Below are positions 16,917 to 25,709 of a DNA stretch of 64,000 nucleotides, piece by piece. Positions within the stretch are counted from its first letter, which is position 1. Each line of letters begins with the position of its first letter. The stretch is from Comamonadaceae bacterium (GTDB taxonomy: Bacteria; Pseudomonadota; Gammaproteobacteria; Burkholderiales; Burkholderiaceae_C). Under the pieces are notes generated by a model that saw only the letters and a list, made by a program, of their open reading frames with translations, was not told the origin of the DNA and did not search any database. The stretch spans positions 224,700 to 288,699 of the forward strand of contig JAIXSQ010000018.1 in assembly GCA_027484575.1 (NCBI GenBank), in the 5' to 3' direction. Both the position numbers and the translations under genes were made by a program.

Positions 16917-17939
16917 ATGGCGGCCCTGCCCCTGGCCCAGCAGGCCATCGTCGTCACCGGCGCCTCCAGCGGCATCGGCCTGGCTATCGCCGAGCAGGCC
17001 GCGGCCGCCGGCGCCCGCGTCACCATCGTCGCGCGCGAGCAGGCCGCGCTGGACGCCATCGCGCAGCGCCTGCAGGAGACCCACCGCACGCCGGTGATGG
17101 CGCTGGCCGCCGACGTCGGCGTGCGCGCCGAGGTCGACGCCGTGGCGCGTGCCGTGGTCGAGCGCCACGGAAGCTTCCACACCTGGATCAACAACGCGGG
17201 CGTGGGTCTGGTGGGCTCGGTGCTCGACGCCTGGGACGAAGCCCAGGCGCGCCGGCTGATGGACACCAACTACTGGGGCACGGTGCACGGCTCGCTGGCC
17301 GCGGTCGCGCACCTGCGCCGCCAGGGCGGCACCCTCATCAACGTGGCCAGCATCGCGGCCGACCACGCCGTGCCGCTGCAGACGGCGTACAGCGCCAGCA
17401 AGCACGCGGTCAAGGGCTTCACCGACGGCCTGCGGCAGGAGCTGCTGGCCGAGGGGGCGCCGGTCGCGGTGGTGCTGGTCAAGCCGGCGGCGATCGGCTC
17501 GCCGTTGATCGAGCACGTGGCGCACCCGGCGGGGCGCCGCCCGCGGCTGGTGTCGCCGCTGTACGACCCGCGCGACGCCGCCCGCGCGATCCTGCGGGCG
17601 GCGGTGCATCCGCAGCGCGACCTGGAGATCGGCGGCGTGGCCGGGCTCAACGGGGTGGCGTCGTCGGTCTCGCCCGGCCTGATGGACCTCACGGCCCCGG
17701 TGCTCGCCGCCCGGCAGTGGAGCGACGAGGCCTCGGGCGGCAGCGCCGGCAACCTGTTCGAGCCCTCGCGCGACAGCCACGGCCGGGTGCTCGGCGACCA
17801 TCCCGGCCAGCGCGTGATGCCCGCGCTCTACAACCGTGCGCTGGCGCCGCTGCAGGGTGCCGGGCCCGGCATGCTGCTGGGCGGGCTGGCGGGCGGCGTC
17901 TGGCTGCTGGCGCGCAGCCTGCGGCGGGCGGGGCGCTGA
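16917..17939 (+). CDS. Short-chain dehydrogenase/reductase with C-terminal extension
   Basis: A 340-residue classical SDR. The NAD(P) motif TGASSGIG is near residue 15, NNAG near 90, and Ser in INVASIAA. The catalytic Tyr-Lys pair is in TAYSASKHAVKGF. About 90 residues after the Rossmann fold end in a hydrophobic stretch, LLGGLAGGVWLLARSL, that may be a membrane anchor. The substrate is unknown. The gene follows the poly-Gln mini-ORF closely. Confidence 0.85.
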   Translation: MAALPLAQQAIVVTGASSGIGLAIAEQAAAAGARVTIVAREQAALDAIAQRLQETHRTPVMALAADVGVRAEVDAVARAVVERHGSFHTWINNAGVGLVGSVLDAWDEAQARRLMDTNYWGTVHGSLAAVAHLRRQGGTLINVASIAADHAVPLQTAYSASKHAVKGFTDGLRQELLAEGAPVAVVLVKPAAIGSPLIEHVAHPAGRRPRLVSPLYDPRDAARAILRAAVHPQRDLEIGGVAGLNGVASSVSPGLMDLTAPVLAARQWSDEASGGSAGNLFEPSRDSHGRVLGDHPGQRVMPALYNRALAPLQGAGPGMLLGGLAGGVWLLARSLRRAGR

Positions 17940-18021
17940 CCGCGCTGTCCAGTGCCCGTTGGCCGATCGGGTTAGCGCAATGCCCTAAGGCACCGGCCGT
18001 GCTGCCGTGCAGCATCGCGCC

Positions 18022-18345
18022 ATGCCCCGCCTGCTGCCCCCTGCCGTGTTCGCCGCCGCCCTGGTGGCCGGGCCGGCCGCCGCGGGCTGCGTGGGCCCCC
18101 AGTTCCTGAGTACCTGCACCGACCCCGACGGCACCGTGCGCACCATCGTGAAGCTGCGCATGTCCGAGGTGGTCCACGGCGTGGGACCGGAAGGCCGCTG
18201 GCACCAGGTCACCCACGTGCTCGGTGGCGGCACCGTGGTCGTGCAGCGCGGCACCACTGCGCGCGGCACCGACTGGTGGCGCAGCACCACCACCTTCCAG
18301 TGGGTGGACGACCGCGGCGCCTGGCACCTGAGCACCGGCCGCTGA
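18022..18345 (+). CDS. Small secreted hypothetical protein
   Basis: About 107 residues. The N-terminus MPRLLPPAVFAAALVAGPAAAGC is a plausible signal peptide, cleaved before GCVGPQF or lipid-modified at Cys. Two cysteines (GCVG and STCTD) flank a short loop and could form a disulfide. The rest is beta-rich, with TTTFQWVDDRGAWHL near the end. No known domain is recognised. GTG at 18007 is an alternative start five codons upstream. Confidence 0.55.
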   Translation: MPRLLPPAVFAAALVAGPAAAGCVGPQFLSTCTDPDGTVRTIVKLRMSEVVHGVGPEGRWHQVTHVLGGGTVVVQRGTTARGTDWWRSTTTFQWVDDRGAWHLSTGR

Positions 18346-18461
18346 GCGCCGCTCCTAGCCCGGCAGCCGCTTGCGGCGCCACCCATGCCCGCCGGTCCGG
18401 GCCGGCGGTCGTCCTGTGCGCGCTGGGTCGGCGTCCTTGGCCCGGACTGCGTTGAATCTCC

Positions 18462-18935
18462 ATGCGCCTGTCCACCTCGACCACGCCGTCCAACTTGCCC
18501 ATCCCGTGCCTCGGCCGTCGACGCCTCGCTGCCGCACTCGGCGCCGGCCTGCTGCTGGCCGGCTGCGGCGGCGGCGTCGCCGTCGGCCGCGCGGGCCTGC
18601 AGCTGGTCATCACCGCCGGTGTGCTGGGCTATGCGCCGGTGCTGCCCGGCCCCACGATCGACGTCGTCGCGCCGCTGGGCCAGCCGGTGGCGGTCGACGC
18701 GAACGAGCCGGTGCTGTGGCGCTTCGCGGTGGCGGGCGGCAGCCCGCTGTTCCAGGGCGGCTCGGTGGTGACCGTGGGCGGGGTCACGCTGACGCTGTCG
18801 CAGCTGACGCCCTCGCGTGCGGTGGTCGAGACCAGCGCCGCCGGGCTGGCGCTGCTGCCGCTGTTCGTGCTGCTCACCGCCACCTCGACCTTCGACGCTG
18901 CGCAGGTGGCCAGCGTGCGCCTGCGCATCGGCTGA
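18462..18935 (+). CDS. Putative lipoprotein, 157 aa
   Basis: The N-terminal basic stretch and hydrophobic core end in the lipobox LLAGC at about residues 31-35, so the mature protein would be Cys-acylated. The mature region is rich in Val/Leu and beta-prone segments, including VDANEPVLWRFAVAGG. No family is recognised. Composition and third-position GC match neighbours. It is convergent with the next gene, with an 18-bp gap between stops. Confidence 0.55.
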   Translation: MRLSTSTTPSNLPIPCLGRRRLAAALGAGLLLAGCGGGVAVGRAGLQLVITAGVLGYAPVLPGPTIDVVAPLGQPVAVDANEPVLWRFAVAGGSPLFQGGSVVTVGGVTLTLSQLTPSRAVVETSAAGLALLPLFVLLTATSTFDAAQVASVRLRIG

Positions 18936-18953
18936 ACGCCGGCGCGCCGCCGC

Positions 18954-19457
18954 TCAGAGCGTGCCCAGGTCCGTGTCGCCCGCGGGCACGGGCCAGGCCG
19001 CGCGCGAGGCCGGGCCCTCGCGCCGGGGGCCCGGGTCCGCCAGCGAGGCCTCGACGTGCTGCACCAGCACGCTGACCTCGTGCAGCGTGGCGCGGTCGAG
19101 CAGCCGCGTGCTGGGATGCACCCACAACCCCGCGAAGTGGCTGGCCTCGGCCACCCAGTGGCCATGCAGTGCGCGCCGCACGTGCCGCTCGAGCAGCGGC
19201 AGGCCCAGCAGCAGCCGCACGGCGGCCGGGCTGTCCCAGGCCGTCAGCCGCAGCATGGCGGCGAACACCGGCAGGCCGTCGGCGGCCTCGCCCTGCTGGC
19301 GCACCTCGAGCTGGGCCAGCTGCGAGGGGATCCCGCCGCGCGCGAGCTGCTCCTGCACCAGCGCCGCGAGGCCGCTGCGCAGCGCATCGCGGTCGTCGGC
19401 CAGCACCGACTCGCCTGCAGGGGAGGCGGTACCGCGTTGCCGGAAGATCTGCCACAT
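18954..19457 (-). CDS. Hypothetical protein, 167 aa
   Basis: No recognised domain. The soluble, Leu/Ala-rich sequence contains DRDALRSGLAALVQEQL near the start, and LTAWDSPAAVRLLLGLPLLERHVRRAL in the middle reads as helices. ATG 19457 (MWQIFRQRG) is preferred over ATG 19475 because it follows a better-spaced purine-rich leader. The context of small envelope and unknown genes gives no functional clue. Confidence 0.5.
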   Translation of the reverse strand: MWQIFRQRGTASPAGESVLADDRDALRSGLAALVQEQLARGGIPSQLAQLEVRQQGEAADGLPVFAAMLRLTAWDSPAAVRLLLGLPLLERHVRRALHGHWVAEASHFAGLWVHPSTRLLDRATLHEVSVLVQHVEASLADPGPRREGPASRAAWPVPAGDTDLGTL

Positions 19458-19536
19458 GCCGCGATGCTCGCGCACGCGAAACGCGACCGTGACGGGGCCT
19501 CGCGTTTTCCCTAGGCCGGGACGTCGCGCGGCCGAC

Positions 19537-20013
19537 TCAGTCGTTGGACCAGCCGATCACGTCGTAGCCGCGCTCGCGCAGGCAGCGGTCGACGAAGTTG
19601 CGCAGCAGCGGATTGACCTGCGGCCCGCGGAAGCTGCCGGCCACGGCGCCCGTGGCACCGCCGACCGCAGCGCCGCGCAACGCGTTGTCGGCCACGCTGC
19701 GGCCGCCGATCAGCGCGCCCACGGCGCCGGCCGTGGCACCGACCGCGCCGCCGCGCACCGCGCCCGCGCCGGCCTGGCTCGGTGGCGTGGGCGAGATCCC
19801 CGCGGCCTGCGCGCGGCCGATGCAGTCGGCGGCATCGGCCTGCGCCTGCCCGGCGCCCACCTGGTTGAAGCGGGCGTTGGGATAGAAGACCGGGTGCGGC
19901 CCGCCCTGCTGGCCGGCCGGCGTGGCGCAGCCGGCGAGGGCGGCGGCCGCCAGTGCGGCCAGCAGGACCGCGGCCGGCCGGTGGGCAAGAAGGTGGGTGA
20001 GTGGTGCGGGCAT
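19537..20013 (-). CDS. Glycine-zipper lipoprotein
   Basis: A 158-residue precursor. The lipobox ALAGC follows a hydrophobic signal at about residues 14-27. The central part has repeated small-residue motifs (GGAVGATAGAVGALIGG and GAAVGGATGAVAGS), a Gly-zipper of the YMGG/SlyB-like type thought to pack against or into membranes. Two Cys residues occur later, one in DRCLRERGYDVIGW, an ending common among such proteins in Burkholderiales. The likely location is the outer-membrane inner leaflet or periplasm. Confidence 0.75.
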   Translation of the reverse strand: MPAPLTHLLAHRPAAVLLAALAAAALAGCATPAGQQGGPHPVFYPNARFNQVGAGQAQADAADCIGRAQAAGISPTPPSQAGAGAVRGGAVGATAGAVGALIGGRSVADNALRGAAVGGATGAVAGSFRGPQVNPLLRNFVDRCLRERGYDVIGWSND

Positions 20014-20098
20014 GGCGTGCTCCTGGGGCGCTGCGGCTGCAGTGCGGATGGTGCCAGCTTGCGCCGGCCCGGCTAGCAGGGACTGACCCCTGCGCTGC

Positions 20099-20902
20099 TC
20101 AGTCCCGCACGAGGCGTGCCGCCAGGCTGTCGCGCGCCCGCAGCAGCGGCGGCAGCATGTTGGCGCGGAACTCCTCGAATCCCATGCGCTCGGCCCGCAC
20201 CGAGATGCTCAGGCCGGCCACCGTGTGCCCGTCGCGGTCCCGGACGGGAACGGCCATCGAGCGCACGCCGGCCTCCAGCTCGCCGTCGTTGCCGGCCCAG
20301 CCCTGCTCGCGGCAGCGCTGCACCAGCGCCAGCACGTCGTCGCTGCGGTGCACCGTGCGTGGCGTGAGGGCAGCCCGCGGCATCGCGCGCACCCGCCGCG
20401 CGGCCTCGGCCGGTGGCAGGCCGGCGAGCAGCACGCGGCCGATGGCCGAGGCGTAGGCCGGCAGCCGCGAGCCGATCCCCAGGCCGGTGGACAGGCTGCG
20501 CCGCGCGGTGGAGCGGGCGATGATCACCACGTCGTCGTCGAGCAGCTGGCCCAGCGAGGCCGACTCGCGGGTGCGCTCGGACAGCGCGTCCAGCAGCGGC
20601 TGTGCCAGCTGCGGGGTGGGCCGCGAGGCCAGGTACGCATGGGCCAGCAGCAGCACCCGCGGCGTGACCCGCCAGCGCCTGCCGTCGCTGTCCAGGTAGC
20701 CCAGGGCCTGCAGCGTCAGCAGCGCGCGCCGCGCCGAGGCCGGCGAGGTGCCGGTCAGGCGGGCCGCCTCGGACAGCGTCAGGCGGCTGTGCTCGCGGCC
20801 GAAGCACGCCAGCACCTCCAGGCCCTTGTGCAGCGATGCGACGAAGGATTTGTCGGCCGGCGCGGGAAGGGTGTCGTCGGGAGTGGTGGCGTTCTTGCGC
20901 AT
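20099..20902 (-). CDS. tphR: IclR-family regulator of the terephthalate operon
   Basis: A 267-residue IclR protein. The N-terminal winged helix has KGLEVLACFGREHSRLTLSEAARLTG-type residues at about 28-55. The C-terminal effector domain has ARRSLSTGLGIGSRLPAYASAIGRVLLAGL and MAVPVRDRDGHTVAGLSISV. It is divergent from tphC, as tphR is in Comamonas sp. E6, where it activates the tph operon with terephthalate. ATG 20902 gives the usual short leader before the DNA-binding domain. The symbol rests on family plus gene order. Confidence 0.88.
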   Translation of the reverse strand: MRKNATTPDDTLPAPADKSFVASLHKGLEVLACFGREHSRLTLSEAARLTGTSPASARRALLTLQALGYLDSDGRRWRVTPRVLLLAHAYLASRPTPQLAQPLLDALSERTRESASLGQLLDDDVVIIARSTARRSLSTGLGIGSRLPAYASAIGRVLLAGLPPAEAARRVRAMPRAALTPRTVHRSDDVLALVQRCREQGWAGNDGELEAGVRSMAVPVRDRDGHTVAGLSISVRAERMGFEEFRANMLPPLLRARDSLAARLVRD

Positions 20903-20908
20903 CGCGCA
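20896..20908. promoter_or_regulatory. Candidate IclR operator in the tphR-tphC gap
   Basis: TGCGC-ATC-GCGCA is a 5-bp dyad overlapping the tphR start codon, within the divergent region that continues to 20990. IclR proteins bind short dyads in such positions and often autorepress. The assignment is weak because GC-rich dyads are common here. Confidence 0.3.
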
Positions 20909-20990
20909 ATTTTCGCTGGCCTGCGGCAGCCCCGCGCCGCACACTGGGGCGTCCGCAGCAGAACATGCGCTGCGCCGAAGGAGACAAGGC

Positions 20991-21965
20991 ATGACGACGA
21001 CTCACCGCCGCGCCTGGCTGGCCCTGGCCGCCGCCCTGGCCACCAGCGTGGCCCTGCCCGTGCTGGCACAGCAGCCCGCCAAGACCACCCGCCTGGTCGT
21101 CCCCTTCCCCGCCGGGGGCACGGCCGACGTCCTGCCGCGCCTGCTGGTGGAGAAGGTGCGTGGTGCCTATCCGGCCGGGATCGTGGTGGAGAACAAGGCC
21201 GGCGCCGGCGGCAACATCGGCGCCGAGCAGGTGGCCCGCGCCGAGGCCGATGGCACGGTGCTGCTGGCCTCACCCCCGGGACCCATCGCGATCAACCAGC
21301 ACCTGTACAAGGCGCTGCCCTACGACGCCACGCAATTCGTGCCGGTGACGGTGATGGCCACGGTGCCCAACGTGCTGGCAGTGCGCAGCAACCTGCCGGT
21401 CAAGGACCTCGCCGAGTTCCTGGCCTACCTGAAGGCCAACCCCGGCAAGGTCAGCTACGCCTCGCAGGGCAGCGGATCCACCTCGCACCTGACCGCGTCC
21501 ATGTTCATGCAGCTGACCGGCACCGAGATGATCCACGTGCCCTACAAGGGCACCGCCCCGGCGCTGGTCGACCTGGTGGGCAACAACGTCGACGTGTTCT
21601 TCGACAACATCGCCTCGTCGGCCACCTACCACCAGGGCGGCAAGCTGCGCATCCTGGCGGTGGCCGACCAGCAGCGCTCGCAGCTGTTGCCGCAGGTGCC
21701 CACCTTCGCCGAGGGCAAGCTGCCCGGCATGGTGGCCGTCACCTTCTTCTCGATCGTGGCGCCGCCGGGCACGCCGGCGGCCGCCGTGGCCTACGCCCAT
21801 CGCCAGTTCGCCGCCGCACTGCAGGCGGCGGACGTGCGGCAGAAGTTCGCCGAGCAGGGAGCCACGCCCGGCGGCTGGACGCCCGAGAAGACCGGCGAGT
21901 TCATCCGGGCCGAGTCCGCCAAGTGGGCCCGCGTGATCCAGGCGGCCAGGGTGACGGTGGAGTGA
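20991..21965 (+). CDS. tphC: Bug/TctC-family periplasmic terephthalate-binding protein
   Basis: A 324-residue precursor with a signal peptide (about residues 1-26, ending VLAQQ). The Bug fold motifs are TRLVVPFPAGGTADVLPR, VVENKAGAGGNIGAE, YASQGSGSTSHL and IHVPYKGTAPALVDLV. In Comamonas sp. E6, TphC delivers terephthalate to the TpiAB membrane pair. No tctAB-like genes occur here, so the membrane part must lie elsewhere. GGAGA precedes ATG 20991, and the stop is 2 bp before tphA2. Confidence 0.88.
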   Translation: MTTTHRRAWLALAAALATSVALPVLAQQPAKTTRLVVPFPAGGTADVLPRLLVEKVRGAYPAGIVVENKAGAGGNIGAEQVARAEADGTVLLASPPGPIAINQHLYKALPYDATQFVPVTVMATVPNVLAVRSNLPVKDLAEFLAYLKANPGKVSYASQGSGSTSHLTASMFMQLTGTEMIHVPYKGTAPALVDLVGNNVDVFFDNIASSATYHQGGKLRILAVADQQRSQLLPQVPTFAEGKLPGMVAVTFFSIVAPPGTPAAAVAYAHRQFAAALQAADVRQKFAEQGATPGGWTPEKTGEFIRAESAKWARVIQAARVTVE

Positions 21966-21967
21966 GC

Positions 21968-23194
21968 ATGCAGGAGCAGACCATCCAGTGGCCCGGGGCC
22001 GGGCTGACGCGCATCCCGTACGGCCTGTACAGCGACGCACCCACGGCTCGCCAGGAGCAGGACCGCATCTTCCACGGCGCGACCTGGAACTACCTGTGCC
22101 TCGATGCCGAACTGCCCGAGGCCGGCAGCTACCGCACCACGCACGTGGGCGACACCCCGGTGGTGGTCGTCAAGGACGACGACGGGGAGATCTACGCCTT
22201 CGAGAACCGCTGCGCCCACCGCGGCGCGCTGATCGCGCTGGAGCGCGCGGGCACGGCGCGCGACTTCCAGTGCGTCTACCACGCGTGGAGCTACAACCGG
22301 CAGGGCGACCTGACGGGAGTGGCCTTCGAGCAGGGGGTCAAGGGCAAGGGCGGCATGCCGGCCGGCTTCTGCAAGGAGGAGCACGGCCCGCGCAAGCTGC
22401 GCATCGCGGTCTACTGCGGCCTGGTGTTCGGCAGCTTCAGCGACGAGGTGCCGGACATCGAGGAGTACCTGGGCCCGCAGATCTGCGAACGCATCGCCCG
22501 CGTGCTGCGCAAGCCCGTGCAGGTGATCGGCCGCTACACCCAGGCGTTGCCGAACAACTGGAAGCTGTACGTGGAGAACGTCAAGGACAGCTACCACGCC
22601 AGCCTGCTGCACCTGTTCTTCACGACCTTCGAGCTCAACCGGCTCTCGCAGAAGGGTGGCGTGATCGTGGACGCCAGCGGCGGCCACCACGTGAGCTTCT
22701 CGATGATCGACAAGGACGCGGCCGACGCCTCGTACCGCGAGCAGGGCCTGCGTTCGGACACCGACCGCTACCGGCTGAAGGACCCGACGGTGCTGGAGGG
22801 GTTCCCCGAATTCGAGGACGGCATCACGCTGCAGATCCTGTCGGTGTTCCCCGGCTTCGTGCTGCAGCAGATCCAGAACTGCCTGGCGGTGCGCCAGGTG
22901 CTGCCCAAGGGTCTGGATCGCTCGGAGCTGAACTGGACGTACCTGGGCTATGCCGACGACACGCCGCAGCAGCGCACCGTGCGCCTCAAGCAGCTGAACC
23001 TGGTGGGTCCGGCCGGCTTCATCTCGATGGAGGACGGCGCGGTCGGCGGCTTCGTGCAGCGCGGCATCGCCGGCGCGCGCGGGTTCGAGGCGGTGGTGGA
23101 GATGGGCCAGGGCGAAGGCTCCAGCGAGGGCCGCGCGATCGAGAACTCGGTGCGCGGCTTCTGGAAGGCCTGGCGTGCACACATGGGGGCCTGA
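21968..23194 (+). CDS. tphA2: Terephthalate 1,2-dioxygenase, large (alpha) oxygenase subunit
   Basis: A 408-residue Rieske non-heme iron oxygenase. It adds both atoms of O2 to terephthalate, giving the 1,2-dihydrodiol dicarboxylate. Rieske ligands are Cys82/His84 (RCAHRG) and Cys102/His105 (CVYHAW). The catalytic iron site has Asp207, His210 and His215 in KDSYHASLLH. From memory it is very similar along its length to Comamonas TphA2, including FTTFELNRLSQKGGVIVD and FISMEDGAVGGFVQRGIAGA. It lies inside the order C-A2-A3-B-A1. Confidence 0.93.
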   Translation: MQEQTIQWPGAGLTRIPYGLYSDAPTARQEQDRIFHGATWNYLCLDAELPEAGSYRTTHVGDTPVVVVKDDDGEIYAFENRCAHRGALIALERAGTARDFQCVYHAWSYNRQGDLTGVAFEQGVKGKGGMPAGFCKEEHGPRKLRIAVYCGLVFGSFSDEVPDIEEYLGPQICERIARVLRKPVQVIGRYTQALPNNWKLYVENVKDSYHASLLHLFFTTFELNRLSQKGGVIVDASGGHHVSFSMIDKDAADASYREQGLRSDTDRYRLKDPTVLEGFPEFEDGITLQILSVFPGFVLQQIQNCLAVRQVLPKGLDRSELNWTYLGYADDTPQQRTVRLKQLNLVGPAGFISMEDGAVGGFVQRGIAGARGFEAVVEMGQGEGSSEGRAIENSVRGFWKAWRAHMGA

Positions 23195-23198
23195 CGCG

Positions 23199-23663
23199 AT
23201 GATCGACCTGCTGGCGCTGTGCGCCTTCAACGCGGCCTATGCACAGGCCATCGACGCCGACGAGCTCGAACGCTGGCCCGGCTTCTTCACCGAGGACTGC
23301 GTCTACCGCATCACGCACCACGAGAACGAGCGCGAGGGCCTGCCCGCGGGCCTGGTGTACGCCGACTCGCGGGCCATGCTCGAGGACCGCATCGCCGCGC
23401 TGCGGGAAGCCAACATCTACGAACGCCAGCGCTACCGCCACCTGCTGGGCCTGCCGGTGCTGCAGGCGGCCGCCGACGACGGCGCCACCGCATGCACGCC
23501 CTTCATGGTGGCGCGCATCATGGCCACCGGAGAGACCACGCTGTTCGCCACCGGCGAGTACCGTGACCGGCTGGTGCGGCAGGACGGCCGCCTGCTGCTG
23601 GCCGAGCGCGTGGCGGTGTGCGACAGCACGGTCACCGACACCCTGCTGGCCTTGCCGCTGTGA
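23199..23663 (+). CDS. tphA3: Terephthalate 1,2-dioxygenase, small (beta) oxygenase subunit
   Basis: A 154-residue SnoaL/NTF2-like beta subunit that supports the alpha3beta3 oxygenase. FNAAYAQAIDADELERWPGFF and REANIYERQRYRHLLGLP are family hallmarks. The ending CDSTVTDTLLALPL nearly matches Comamonas TphA3, which is also about 154 residues. ATG 23199 follows the tphA2 stop by 4 bp. The stop overlaps the tphB GTG as GTGA. Confidence 0.93.
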   Translation: MIDLLALCAFNAAYAQAIDADELERWPGFFTEDCVYRITHHENEREGLPAGLVYADSRAMLEDRIAALREANIYERQRYRHLLGLPVLQAAADDGATACTPFMVARIMATGETTLFATGEYRDRLVRQDGRLLLAERVAVCDSTVTDTLLALPL

Positions 23664-24607
23664 GCCAGCCCCCGCGCCGCATCGCCCTGTCGGTGGGCGA
23701 CCCCAACGGCATCGGTCCCGAGATCGTCTGCCGCGCCTTGCATGCGCTGCAGCAGGAGCCGCGTGTGCGGCTGGCGGTCTACGGCCCGCCCGAGGTGCTG
23801 GAGCGCGCCGCCGCCCTGACCGGCACCACCGCGGCGCTGCGCGCGGCCGACCTGCGGCCCGCCGGCGTGCTGGCCGCTGGCGCGGCGCGCTTCGGCGCCA
23901 TCGATGCTGCGGCCGGCGCCAGTGCGGTGGCCAGTGCCAGCGCGGCGATCGCGGCCTGCCGCGCCGGCGAGGCCGACGCCGTGGTGGCCGGCCCGCACCA
24001 CGAGACCGCGATCGCCCGAGCCGGCATTTCCTTCAGCGGCTATCCCTCGCTGCTGGCGCGCGCCTGCGGCCAGCGCGAGGACAGCGTGTTCCTGATGCTG
24101 GTGGGCGGCGGGCTGCGCATCGTGCATGCCACGCTGCACGAGAGCGTGGCCACGGCCCTGGCGCGGCTCACCCCCGAACTGGTCGTGGCCGCCGCGCAGG
24201 CCGGCGTTCGTGCGTGCGGCCTGCTGGGCGTGGCACGGCCGCGGCTGGCGCTGTTCGGCATCAATCCGCATGCCTCGGAGGGGACGTTGTTCGGTCCCGA
24301 GGACGCCGGTTGCACCGTCCCGGCAGCCGAGCGCCTGCGCGCGGCTGGCCTGGCGGTGGACGGACCGCAGGGCGCCGACGTGCTGCTGGCCGACCGCCGG
24401 CACGACCTGTACGTGGCCATGCTGCACGACCAGGGCCACATTCCCGTCAAGCTGCTGGCCCCCCAGGGGGCCAGCGCACTGTCGATCGGCGCCGACGTGC
24501 TGCTGGCCAGCACCGGCCATGGCAGCGCGATGGACATCGCGGGCACCGGCAGCGCGCGGCCGGACGCGCTGCTGCGCAGCCTGCGGCTGGTGGCTGGTCT
24601 GGCCTGA
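23660..24607 (+). CDS. tphB: PdxA-family 1,2-dihydroxy-cyclohexadiene-1,4-dicarboxylate dehydrogenase
   Basis: A 315-residue enzyme of the PdxA fold, the same length as known TphB. It oxidises and decarboxylates the terephthalate cis-dihydrodiol to protocatechuate. Visible motifs are SVGDPNGIGPEI at the N-terminus, GPHHETAI near 110, GLNPHAxEG-type INPHASEGTLFG, MLHDQGHIPVKL and STGHGSAMDIAGTG, which carry the metal-binding His residues. It starts at GTG 23660, overlapping tphA3 by 4 bp. Its operon position separates it from housekeeping PdxA. Confidence 0.9.
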   Translation: MSQPPRRIALSVGDPNGIGPEIVCRALHALQQEPRVRLAVYGPPEVLERAAALTGTTAALRAADLRPAGVLAAGAARFGAIDAAAGASAVASASAAIAACRAGEADAVVAGPHHETAIARAGISFSGYPSLLARACGQREDSVFLMLVGGGLRIVHATLHESVATALARLTPELVVAAAQAGVRACGLLGVARPRLALFGINPHASEGTLFGPEDAGCTVPAAERLRAAGLAVDGPQGADVLLADRRHDLYVAMLHDQGHIPVKLLAPQGASALSIGADVLLASTGHGSAMDIAGTGSARPDALLRSLRLVAGLA

Positions 24608-24632
24608 TCGCAGCCGTTTCCGTTCCCACGCC

Positions 24633-25628
24633 ATGGACCACCAGATCCGCATCGCCGGCAGCGACCTGCAGTTCGCCTGCGCGCCCGGCCAGACCCTGCT
24701 GGATGCCGCGTTGCGCGCCGGCATCGAACTGCCTTATTCGTGCCGCAAGGGCGTGTGCGGCAATTGCGCCGCGCCGGTGACGGCCGGTGAAGTGCGCGAG
24801 CCGGTTGCCCCCGACCTGCCGCCGGGCCAGCACCTGCTGTGCCAGTGCCAGCCCTTGGGCGACGTGACCATCGCACCGTCCAGCTGGCGTCGGGCCGACC
24901 CGTCGGCCCGCAAGGTCCTCACGGCCAAGGTGTTCCGCAACACCCTGGCCGCGCCCGACGTCAGCCTGCTGCAGTTGCGGCTGCCGGCGGGCCAGCGCGC
25001 GCGCTTCGTGGCCGGCCAGTCGCTGCAGGTGCTGCTTCCCGACGGCAGCCGCCGCTCGTACTCGATGGCCAACCCGCCGCACGAGAGCGACAGCCTGCAG
25101 CTGCACGTGCGGCACGTGCCCGGCGGCGCCTTCACGACCCTGGTGCAGCAGCTGCAGCCTGGCGCCACGCTGCAGGTGGAGCTGCCCTATGGCAGCGCCA
25201 CCCTCGACCCCGCCGCCAGCGGCCCGCTGTGGTGCGTCGCCGGCGGCACGGGCTTCGCGCCCATCAAGTCGCTGCTGGACGACATGGCCAGGAAGGGCAG
25301 CACCCGCCCGGTGACGCTGCTGTGGGGCGGCCGCACCGCCGCCAGCCTGTACCTGCCGGCCGCCGTGGAGCGCTGGCAGCGGCTGTGGCCGCAGCTGCGC
25401 TACGTGCCCGCCGTGGAGGACGCTGCCGACGCGCAGGCGGCCGGTTGCTTCCACGGCCGGGTGGACGTGGCCCTGCGCGCGCATGCGCCCGATTCACTGG
25501 CGGACGCCGAGGTCTATTGCTGCGGCGCCCCACCGATGGTGGCCGCGGTGCGCCAGGCCTGCGCCGAGCGCGGGCTGCCGCCCGCGCGCTTCCACAGCGA
25601 TGCGTTCGTCAGCGGGCCGGCGGCCTAG
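24633..25628 (+). CDS. tphA1: Terephthalate dioxygenase reductase component
   Basis: A 331-residue electron carrier taking NAD(P)H electrons to the Rieske oxygenase. The plant-type [2Fe-2S] domain has Cys37, Cys42 and Cys45 in SCRKGVCGNC and a fourth Cys in LLCQC near 70. The FAD site is RSYSMANPPHES near 145, and the nucleotide site is CVAGGTGFAPIKS near 200. CCGAPPMV near the end is usual for this class. It matches Comamonas TphA1 in domain order and many segments. It is the last gene of the tph set. Confidence 0.92.
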   Translation: MDHQIRIAGSDLQFACAPGQTLLDAALRAGIELPYSCRKGVCGNCAAPVTAGEVREPVAPDLPPGQHLLCQCQPLGDVTIAPSSWRRADPSARKVLTAKVFRNTLAAPDVSLLQLRLPAGQRARFVAGQSLQVLLPDGSRRSYSMANPPHESDSLQLHVRHVPGGAFTTLVQQLQPGATLQVELPYGSATLDPAASGPLWCVAGGTGFAPIKSLLDDMARKGSTRPVTLLWGGRTAASLYLPAAVERWQRLWPQLRYVPAVEDAADAQAAGCFHGRVDVALRAHAPDSLADAEVYCCGAPPMVAAVRQACAERGLPPARFHSDAFVSGPAA

Positions 25629-25709
25629 GCGCAGGGTGGCGGCACAGGCGATGGACCCGCCGCGACCCGACGCAGACTTCCCCACTCCCTCGACACACAG
25701 GAGGACAGC

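Noticed and set aside
23660..24607. PdxA of vitamin B6 synthesis
   Set aside because: The fold is shared, but the position inside tphA3-B-A1, the 4-bp overlap and the 315-residue length indicate TphB.
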